IMG/VR virus record: IMGVR_UViG_3300039106_000072
Coordinates: 1 to 22,590 of that record
Source of the DNA: a virus
Direction: 5' to 3' (one strand)
DNA: 22,590 bases
The translations under genes and the position numbers were made by a program. Position 1 is the first letter of the stretch. Each line of letters opens with the position of its first letter. This document shows positions 15,055 through 20,602 of the stretch, piece by piece. The notes beneath the pieces are model-generated. The model was not told the DNA's origin. It searched no databases and saw nothing but the letters and a program-made list of their open reading frames with translations.

Positions 15055-15984
15055 TTATAATAAGTTTGCAAATACTCTAGTAGCATCTTCAATGCTGCCT
15101 GATCTGCGTAATCGGTTCATTGCTGATTTGTGTGCGTCTGCTGGTGCAGAATTCTCACCAGTACCAGATCGTTCAGCCCTTACAGGTGCGGATTGCACAC
15201 GTTTAGTAGCCTCTGGTGACTGTTTTAATAGCTTTCTAAAAGCCATTGCATCACGAATAATCAGCACATCTTTATGATTTGAGATATTGTCTATATCAGC
15301 GTCAGTCCTACCCTCTGATTTTAGAAACTCTCGCATCTCTGCTATGTCAGCCTTTGCCTTCGCCTCATCTTTCCAAGCAGGTAACTTGGCAATTAACTCT
15401 TGCTGTTGTGCTTGCAGGTATGACTGAAGTGCTTGTGTCTGCTCTTGTTGGTTAAGTTGGTTAATTTCTTGCCACTCGTATTGCGTTTGCTGTAACGATG
15501 CTTGTCTAGTTTGTACTAGGTGCTGTTGCTTCAAATACTCTACGGGGTCATTCTCTAACAACTCTTGCCAGTTAATTTGGGATTGCTCTTGTAACGCACC
15601 TTGTAATTGGACAGCGTGCATATTTAACTTCTCTGCATAGGCTTGTCGCTCTTGGTACGCTTGCGCTTTGGCTTGTTCAGCCTCTTTCCGTGTTTCTGCT
15701 ACCTCCATCGTCTTTTTTGTATAATCCGATTGACGTAAGCCGTTCTTGTAGCTCTCTGCAATCTGCTCTGGTGTAAGTGTGACCATCTTGCCGTCTATTT
15801 CAACGGTGATTGCACCTTCCACGCTCTCAGCTTCAGCTTCTACTGGTTCGGCTTCAGTAGTGGGTTCTACTGCCTCGCTAACCTCGTTCTCAATAGGTTC
15901 TTTGGGTTCGAGAATGTTGGCAAAGATATTTGTTGCTTGGTCGATACTTAAATCGCCTGTGGGTTCAGTTGCCTGATTGTCCAT
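15055..15984 (-). CDS. Scaffolding protein
   Basis: From the ATG at 15984 (MDNQATEPTGDLS), with AAAGGAAA upstream, the protein has 309 residues. It begins with an acidic segment rich in Glu and Val (about 35-65). Then GKMVTLTPEQIAESYKNGLR leads into a long Gln/Glu/Ala coiled coil (about 90-200). A basic C-terminus carries SAPVRAERSG and ends RVFANLL. Acidic start, central coiled coil and basic helical end directly before the capsid gene is the classic scaffold layout; the basic tail binds the capsid protein. A GTG 11 codons upstream is in frame but falls within a leader hairpin. Confidence 0.85.
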   Translation of the reverse strand: MDNQATEPTGDLSIDQATNIFANILEPKEPIENEVSEAVEPTTEAEPVEAEAESVEGAITVEIDGKMVTLTPEQIAESYKNGLRQSDYTKKTMEVAETRKEAEQAKAQAYQERQAYAEKLNMHAVQLQGALQEQSQINWQELLENDPVEYLKQQHLVQTRQASLQQTQYEWQEINQLNQQEQTQALQSYLQAQQQELIAKLPAWKDEAKAKADIAEMREFLKSEGRTDADIDNISNHKDVLIIRDAMAFRKLLKQSPEATKRVQSAPVRAERSGTGENSAPADAHKSAMNRLRRSGSIEDATRVFANLL

Positions 15985-16004
15985 GATTTTTCCTTTAGGT
16001 CGTT

Positions 16005-16040
16005 TAGCGGAACTCACCGCTACTAGCGCATCTCTGCGTT
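16005..16040 (-). promoter_or_regulatory. Two hairpins in the scaffold leader
   Basis: On the minus strand, AACGCAGAGATGCGC at 16026-16040 folds as a four-pair stem with a GAGA loop. TAGCGG-TGAGTT-CCGCTA at 16005-16022 folds as a six-pair stem. They lie between the terminator and the Shine-Dalgarno. They may stabilise or process the scaffold/capsid mRNA; this is inferred from structure only. Confidence 0.45.
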
Positions 16041-16054
16041 AAGATTTAGGCAAT

Positions 16055-16076
16055 AAAAAAGCCCACCGAAGTGAGC
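16055..16076 (-). terminator. Rho-independent terminator, UUCG loop, upstream of scaffold
   Basis: The minus strand reads GCTCAC-TTCG-GTGGGC followed by TTTTTT. The stem has six pairs including one G-T. It lies 29 bases after the stop of the -1-frame extension of the small helical gene. It may be leaky, since no strong promoter is seen between it and the scaffold gene. Confidence 0.75.
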
Positions 16077-16081
16077 TAATC

Positions 16082-16098
16082 AGCGGATTGCCACCGCT
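16082..16098 (-). repeat. Inverted repeat AGCGG/CCGCT before the terminator
   Basis: A five-pair stem with a seven-base loop lies just before the terminator. Its arms match those of the hairpin at 16005-16022, so the two could exchange partners. Part of the stretch overlaps no known gene. Confidence 0.4.
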
Positions 16099-16104
16099 TG
16101 AATT

Positions 16105-16344
16105 CTATCGAGTCAACATATACCGTGAAGCCGCTTTTAAACTGGTGAATACCTTGCCATCAACTAAAAACCTGCCCACTCTTTCGCTCTGTCCAATATC
16201 GTTTGGTTGTGCGCTAGTTGTGCTTGCGCTATCTTCCCTGTTTCCATAACTGTTTGCAGTGTTGATTGCACTTTGTTTAACATCCCCAGCATTAAGTACA
16301 GTTTTTCCCTGCCCTCTAAATCCCGACTTGGTGATTGTTGCCAT
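16105..16344 (-). CDS. Overlapping ORF, or -1 frameshift extension of the upstream gene
   Basis: A 79-codon frame overlaps the last 181 bases of the small helical gene in the -1 frame and runs on to a TAG 29 bases before the terminator. Its ATG at 16344 has only a distant GAGG. The overlapped part is Ser/Asn/Gln-rich and unremarkable. The unique last 20 residues (LVDGKVFTSLKAASRYMLTR) look like real coding sequence. They could be joined to the 95-residue protein by -1 slippage at TTTTT next to its TAG at 16164. Whether the overlapping ORF, the fusion or neither is made cannot be decided here. Confidence 0.3.
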   Translation of the reverse strand: MATITKSGFRGQGKTVLNAGDVKQSAINTANSYGNREDSASTTSAQPNDIGQSERVGRFLVDGKVFTSLKAASRYMLTR

Positions 16345-16451
16345 GCTTCGAGTACCTCATCTTTAATTGTTTGAAAAGCCTCAATGTATAATTCATTTTC
16401 AAGGATTTCTTTTGCTCTTGCACCACGCGCTAAATCAATGTCTATTTTCAT
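16164..16451 (-). CDS. Small helical conserved phage protein
   Basis: The 95-residue protein starts MKIDIDLARGARAKEILENE at a TAATG junction with the ADP-ribosyltransferase-like gene. It is highly charged and helical throughout (LYIEAFQTIKDEVLEAWQQS, then REKLYLMLGMLNKVQSTLQ). I recognise this type as a small protein that recurs near portal and scaffold genes in podoviruses; no function is known to me. A role in head assembly is plausible. Its stop (TAG) directly follows GGTTTTT, which could allow a -1 slip into a 20-codon extension. Confidence 0.7.
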   Translation of the reverse strand: MKIDIDLARGARAKEILENELYIEAFQTIKDEVLEAWQQSPSRDLEGREKLYLMLGMLNKVQSTLQTVMETGKIAQAQLAHNQTILDRAKEWAGF

Positions 16452-17284
16452 TACTTCTTCTCTTTCTTGTTGTAAGCATAACCAACACCTGCGGCAGAGC
16501 CTAGACCTAGTAACCCCATCATTTCAGGTGTTGAGTAGCCTAGTAAGTCATTACTGTTAGCATTACTCATATTAAATGCCGCGAATCGTGAACGAACTTG
16601 ATTTGGGTATTTAGTTACAAAATGGTTATCTTCGCCACCGCCTACATTTTCAATCTTGAATGTATCTGTACGTTTCTTGCTAAGAGCATTATTCATATCA
16701 TCATATAAGCCAAAATGAGGTTGAGATTTAACATTCCCCGTTCTTAACATTACAGGATAAACTCTTGGGTTTTCTGAAACTCCGCTTTTAGGTGTTACAT
16801 TCGAATAATCTGAAGCATATTTTTTAGATTCAGAAAACCATGATTTAGGAAGCATTTGGTCAATTTCACCAGTAGTATTTACCCCTGTATAAGCATCTTG
16901 GTCAAACCCCAAAGCATTTGCCCTATCCATAGCAGTATTATTTTCAGGCAATCCATGATTTTTCCATGCGTCTATTCTTGCATCTTCTATTTTTTGTTCC
17001 CATTTAGTAAGTGGTTTAATAGCATCAGACATCTTGCCACCCTTACTTGCAATCATACCTGCCATGCTAGGAATAAACGGTAACACCCCTAATCCATTTA
17101 ATGCAGCACTTCCATAGTTACCATTTTTAATGTCATTAGCAGCAAGTAAGCCTGATTGAATGTCGCCAGTTACAGGTGCAAAGCTATTAGCCAATAACCC
17201 AATATCTACTAATTCATTTTTTAAGTTGTAATCTTTAGGTAATTTAGGCGTAAATCTGCCAAAGCCTTGATTAAAATCAGCCAT
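16451..17284 (-). CDS. ADP-ribosyltransferase-like phage protein, probably virion-associated
   Basis: The 277-residue protein has an N-terminal hydrophobic Gly-rich region (about 25-85, including NGLGVLPFIPSMAGMIAS). A domain follows with DRANALGFDQDAYTGVNTTG (120-139), WFSESKKYASDY (149-160), VYPVMLRTGNV (175-185) and NHFVTKYPNQVRSRFAAF (220-237). The order matches phage ADP-ribosyltransferase-like domains of the form 'ALGF-x-Y[HR]G ... YA ... P-x-QIRS'. At the usual catalytic His/Arg the sequence has Thr133, and at the usual Glu it has His221, so activity is doubtful. A second hydrophobic Gly/Ala segment (about 257-271) precedes a Lys-rich end. It could be ejected into the host. The ATG has AAGGA six bases upstream. 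Confidence 0.55.
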   Translation of the reverse strand: MADFNQGFGRFTPKLPKDYNLKNELVDIGLLANSFAPVTGDIQSGLLAANDIKNGNYGSAALNGLGVLPFIPSMAGMIASKGGKMSDAIKPLTKWEQKIEDARIDAWKNHGLPENNTAMDRANALGFDQDAYTGVNTTGEIDQMLPKSWFSESKKYASDYSNVTPKSGVSENPRVYPVMLRTGNVKSQPHFGLYDDMNNALSKKRTDTFKIENVGGGEDNHFVTKYPNQVRSRFAAFNMSNANSNDLLGYSTPEMMGLLGLGSAAGVGYAYNKKEKK

Positions 17285-17311
17285 AACTTATCCTTGTTTT
17301 GATATTTTCAT

Positions 17312-18241
17312 TTATGCCGCCATTAAAAGTAATTCAACATCTTCTTCATCAAGATACTGCTCATACATTGCTAATAAAGCCTGATATTTACGCTCATTAA
17401 GTAATTGCTCTGCCTGTGCGTTAGCTTTTAGTACAGATAGCATAGCATTTACGTTGTAAACAGGCTGTAAGGCTATTTCCTGCGCCTGTGGCTCGTTTTC
17501 TATTGTTTCTGATATGTCTATGTCAATGAGTGCATTTAATTCATCTGTGGCGCTTAGTTTTTCATCATTATTGAGATGATCTACCGCGTCTTGTTTATTC
17601 TTAAAGACAAGTATCTGATTGTCTTTGTGAATGATGTAATTTTTCTTATAAGTGCCATATGAACCTGCACCGCTAGAGGTTGTGGCTGAAATATAATCAT
17701 CATTAGCACTGATGCCGGTATAGGTATAAGCGCCTACGCTTAAATTATCTAGGTAAGCAACTGCCCCTGTTTTAACATCGGTAATATCTTTGCCAACGTA
17801 GCTATATGCACCTGTGGCTAAATTATCATTTTTAGCAAGTACGTCAACAACGGTCTTACCTACTAAAGAATAACTACCAACCGATAATATATCTGCGATA
17901 ACTTTACTATCGCTAATACTTACCCCTGCGTAAGTATAAGTACCCTTGCTTAAAGTATCGTTCTTAGCAAGTAAATCACTAGCATTAACGCCTGTGTAAG
18001 TATATGTACCTTTAGAAAGTGTATCGTTGTGAGCAAATAAGTCTGTGACTGTTTTGCCTGTGTAGGTATAAGTACCAACTAATAATGTATCAGCATAAGC
18101 TGTTGATGAGCTAGTTTTAACGTCATTAACAGCAATACCTGTATAGACGTAAGCACCTACGCTTAAGTTATCGGCATAACTGGTTATACCACTAGGTAAA
18201 CTACTTACTGGTAAGTATGATACTGGGCTAAAACCTAACAT
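17312..18241 (-). CDS. Repeat-containing virion surface/fibre-like protein
   Basis: The 309-residue protein starts MLGFSPVSYLPVSSLPSG. It then has seven repeats of 22-28 residues from about 22 to 184, each of the form DxLsxGxYxYxGxxxxD, for example DTLSKGTYTYTGVNASD. I recall similar GxYxxTG repeats in other phage tail proteins, where they presumably form a beta-structure. The remainder, from about 200, changes in character: NYIIHKDNQILVFKNKQDAV, an acidic stretch, and a helical end rich in Leu and Glu. AAAGGGG seven bases before the ATG supports the start. The gene follows a Gly-rich adhesin-like gene. Function is unknown; receptor binding or tail decoration is inferred. Confidence 0.6.
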   Translation of the reverse strand: MLGFSPVSYLPVSSLPSGITSYADNLSVGAYVYTGIAVNDVKTSSSTAYADTLLVGTYTYTGKTVTDLFAHNDTLSKGTYTYTGVNASDLLAKNDTLSKGTYTYAGVSISDSKVIADILSVGSYSLVGKTVVDVLAKNDNLATGAYSYVGKDITDVKTGAVAYLDNLSVGAYTYTGISANDDYISATTSSGAGSYGTYKKNYIIHKDNQILVFKNKQDAVDHLNNDEKLSATDELNALIDIDISETIENEPQAQEIALQPVYNVNAMLSVLKANAQAEQLLNERKYQALLAMYEQYLDEEDVELLLMAA

Positions 18242-18252
18242 TGTTTACCCCT

Positions 18253-19185
18253 TTACCAGCACGTTATAATCGCAAACGAAGCCCCACCATAACCAACCAC
18301 ACCAGCAGTAGAAGTTGTCAAAGCTCCTCCAACACCACCACCACCACATCCTAAGTCACCATTACCCCCATTGCCTTGTACTAACCCTGTGGTTGTCGCA
18401 GTACCATGTGTTGATGCTGAACCAGTACCGCCATAACGATACCCTATATTAAAGATAGGCTTCATACCTGCTTTACCAAAATCTGCTGGTACTGTTGCTG
18501 TGGCTGAACCTGTACCACCTATTAATGTAGGGAACTCACCTGCACCTGTAATTGAGCCACCATTAGTACCTGTGGCTGCTGCTGCTGGAAGTCCACCACC
18601 ACCTGTCCCGCCTGTAACAAAAGCACCTGTGACGGGTAATGTTAAGTTGGATGCTGTAACTGCTGCGCCACCTGCTGTACCTACTTGTGAGGCAAAACAT
18701 ACTGAGGTAATAAATGCCCAACCTAACGGCATATTCGCTGCTGTGGCAATGGCTGCGGCAGTACCAACTGTACCACCTGTACCTGCTGAAGCATTACCAC
18801 CATGTAGTCCGCCATTGGCAAATACTAATATGTTGTTAGCCGTATTAACTGGTGCAATAGAGATTGTACTTGCAAAGTTAGCTGTGGCTGTTGGCTTTTG
18901 TCCTGCTAGAGATAAGTACAGTCTATCAGGTAAAAAGTGTAAAGGTACAACAATGTTAGTAATAGCACCTGATTGTCCACCTGCCCCACCAGCACTAACC
19001 GAGTTAGCACCAATAACACCTGTACCACCATTGCCACCTGCGCCCACTAGCATAATGTGTGCCATAGTTTTGCCACGAGGCTTAAGCCATGTTTTCCATG
19101 CCGTACCTACGGCAACTGCATCGCCTATAAAGGTTTGTACCTCAGCCGAGCTAGTAGATACAGGTATATGAGAAAAGTCTAACAT
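18253..19185 (-). CDS. Glycine-rich adhesin-like protein (second copy)
   Basis: The 310-residue protein starts MLDFSHIPVSTSSAEVQTF. The TAWKTWLKPRGKTMAHIMLV segment (about 28-47) leads into a Gly-rich domain with GAGGNGG and AGGAGGQ and a non-glycine strand region (IVVPLHFLPDRLYLSLAG). It ends SFAIITCW. Layout and ends parallel the 380-residue Gly-rich protein at 8692-9834, but Gly runs are shorter and Ala/Thr more common. It is probably another host-contact or fibre-tip protein. The ATG directly follows the stop of the 55-residue gene, whose 3' end supplies GGGG as the ribosome site. Confidence 0.6.
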   Translation of the reverse strand: MLDFSHIPVSTSSAEVQTFIGDAVAVGTAWKTWLKPRGKTMAHIMLVGAGGNGGTGVIGANSVSAGGAGGQSGAITNIVVPLHFLPDRLYLSLAGQKPTATANFASTISIAPVNTANNILVFANGGLHGGNASAGTGGTVGTAAAIATAANMPLGWAFITSVCFASQVGTAGGAAVTASNLTLPVTGAFVTGGTGGGGLPAAAATGTNGGSITGAGEFPTLIGGTGSATATVPADFGKAGMKPIFNIGYRYGGTGSASTHGTATTTGLVQGNGGNGDLGCGGGGVGGALTTSTAGVVGYGGASFAIITCW

Positions 19186-19353
19186 TTACACACCCCAAAC
19201 TGGGATTTCCCAGCTTCTATAAATATAACTAATTGGCTCTTGTGGCGTTTCAACGGTTACACCAAGCAAATCCGTAAATCGTTCTTGACCTATTTCGTTT
19301 ATCTCTTGATAACACGCTAATGAACCATCAATGATTACATTAAAGTATTCCAT
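19186..19353 (-). CDS. Small protein of 55 residues, unknown function
   Basis: This short gene fills the gap between the 149-residue beta-protein and the Gly-rich protein. It starts at an ATG four bases after the upstream stop and ends with TAA directly against the next ATG. The protein begins MEYFNVIIDGSLACYQ. It is acidic, with an aromatic C-terminus (YIYRSWEIPVWGV). The perfect fit between neighbours and the protein-like composition argue that it is real. It may be a small chaperone or linker for the Gly-rich product, by position only. Confidence 0.7.
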   Translation of the reverse strand: MEYFNVIIDGSLACYQEINEIGQERFTDLLGVTVETPQEPISYIYRSWEIPVWGV

Positions 19354-19357
19354 GAAT

Positions 19358-19807
19358 TTAATACTTTCCGCCTATTGCAGTGACTGCCCAGCCCGTTGTG
19401 ACTGCTGTACCAAGACCTGCATATAGTTTATAACCAGCAGGTAAAGCAATGTTTAAAGTAAGTTCTACATCAGGTGTTGCCGCCACTATGGTATTTGCTA
19501 CTGCTGGCAAACCTACCTCACCCACCAATACGTTATTGACGGCTGTGGCATTTGTTGAACCATTGTTAATCCATATACGTAATACTGAGGCTGCGGATGT
19601 ACCTGTTAATCCACAGCATTTAGCTCGTACACGTTGGACAAATCCACCATTAGTAGCATCTGCTGAAAAGATTTGTTTGACGTTTGCATCTGTACCATCA
19701 TAACTAGATACATTACCTGCTGTCATAGCAGAGGTGAATAAGGCTGATGTGCCTGACCATTGAATGTCGCCTACCTTGCTGTAAATTGGGTCACTATTTC
19801 CTGCCAT
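19358..19807 (-). CDS. Small beta-rich virion protein, paralogue of the 133-residue gene
   Basis: The 149-residue protein starts MAGNSDPIYSKVGDIQWSG after a strong AAGGAGT. It is a Thr/Ala/Val-rich beta-domain with VRAKCCGLTGTSAASVLRIW, LPAGYKLYAGLG and a closing AIGGKY. These align with blocks of the 133-residue protein at 10346-10747 (ASLINL, LPTGYSLRA, AYGGSF). It is probably an exposed tail or head-fibre subunit. I know no function for this family. Confidence 0.6.
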   Translation of the reverse strand: MAGNSDPIYSKVGDIQWSGTSALFTSAMTAGNVSSYDGTDANVKQIFSADATNGGFVQRVRAKCCGLTGTSAASVLRIWINNGSTNATAVNNVLVGEVGLPAVANTIVAATPDVELTLNIALPAGYKLYAGLGTAVTTGWAVTAIGGKY

Positions 19808-19817
19808 GTCCTACTCC

Positions 19818-20174
19818 TTAAGGTAAAGCCAAACCACGACTTTGAGCTGATTGCAAACCAATATTTGCGTTGTCTAATATCTCAGTTGCGGCTGTTATAA
19901 ATACGTCTTTAGTACCAGCACTAAAATTGACTAAAGCATTACTATTGCTTGAGCTATGTACTGACTCTCTAGTTAAGCCTGTTGTACCATTAAACGTGCC
20001 ATAGCCTACTTCCCATTCACTACCTCCTACAATACAATAGGGTACTAAAGTATTCCCTGTACCATAGGCAGTAGCAAATGTTTGGTAGCCCGTTGGGGCT
20101 GTACCAGATAGAGTAATAGCAGTAGTGCCTGTGCTAGTCGTACTATCTTTTGTTCTGTCGGCTAATCTAGGCAT
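19818..20174 (-). CDS. Fibre-domain-like virion protein
   Basis: The 118-residue protein reads MPRLADRTKDSTTSTGTTAI, then GYQTFATAYGTGNTLVPYCI, GSEWEVGYGTFNGTTGLTRE and ALVNFSAGTKDVFITAA. This set of motifs is the short beta-module often found in phage fibre and virion proteins, where it usually sits before a fibre shaft. Here it stands alone as a small gene. It is coupled to the upstream gene by TAATG. It probably forms part of a tail or neck appendage. Confidence 0.65.
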   Translation of the reverse strand: MPRLADRTKDSTTSTGTTAITLSGTAPTGYQTFATAYGTGNTLVPYCIVGGSEWEVGYGTFNGTTGLTRESVHSSSNSNALVNFSAGTKDVFITAATEILDNANIGLQSAQSRGLALP

Positions 20175-20599
20175 TACGCAACCGTAAATGTGCCATTAGC
20201 AGCGTCTAGTGTAGGTGTATAAGTATCACCTGCCGCCATTGCTGTTGCACTACCTCTATCCCAATAGCCAATACATTGAGTTTGAGTTAAGTTATAAAGA
20301 ATGACATAGCGGAATGTGAAACCACCACCTGAAGCTGTCCATGTGGGTGAGGCTGGTGCTGCTAGTACTACTTTGTATGTACCTGCCGCTGCTGTTGCAC
20401 TTGTTACAGTACAGTTCACACCACCTGCGGTATATCCCCCACTTGTAGATAGTTCAGTCGCACTTACCGCAGTCGTATTAGTTGCTACGTTTGGGGCTGT
20501 GTTTGATAGGATTAGTTGCCAAGTGTCAGAGCCAGCGTTACCGCCTTCCATCATCTTTTCAATACCTAGCTCATACTTTACATACGTTAATGTTGCCAT
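20174..20599 (-). CDS. Small virion protein downstream of portal
   Basis: The 141-residue protein starts MATLTYVKYELGIEKMMEGG, then DTWQLILSNTAPNVATNTT, and a beta-rich body with GFTFRYVILYNLT and CIGYWDRGS. It recurs in phages near portal or tail genes as a structural protein of unknown function. The start has AAGGA seven bases upstream, reaching over the portal stop. It is followed by a TAATG junction. A head-tail or fibre role is inferred. Confidence 0.65.
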   Translation of the reverse strand: MATLTYVKYELGIEKMMEGGNAGSDTWQLILSNTAPNVATNTTAVSATELSTSGGYTAGGVNCTVTSATAAAGTYKVVLAAPASPTWTASGGGFTFRYVILYNLTQTQCIGYWDRGSATAMAAGDTYTPTLDAANGTFTVA

Positions 20600-20602
20600 G
20601 AT

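Noticed and set aside
17700-18230. Regularly spaced similar sequences resembling a CRISPR array
   Set aside because: They are in-frame coding repeats of 22-28 codons, diverged in DNA, with no constant repeat or unique spacers.
18500-19171. 223-codon open frame on the plus strand opposite the second Gly-rich gene
   Set aside because: Pro/Ala/Val-rich composition is what antisense glycine and threonine codons give; it is not a gene.
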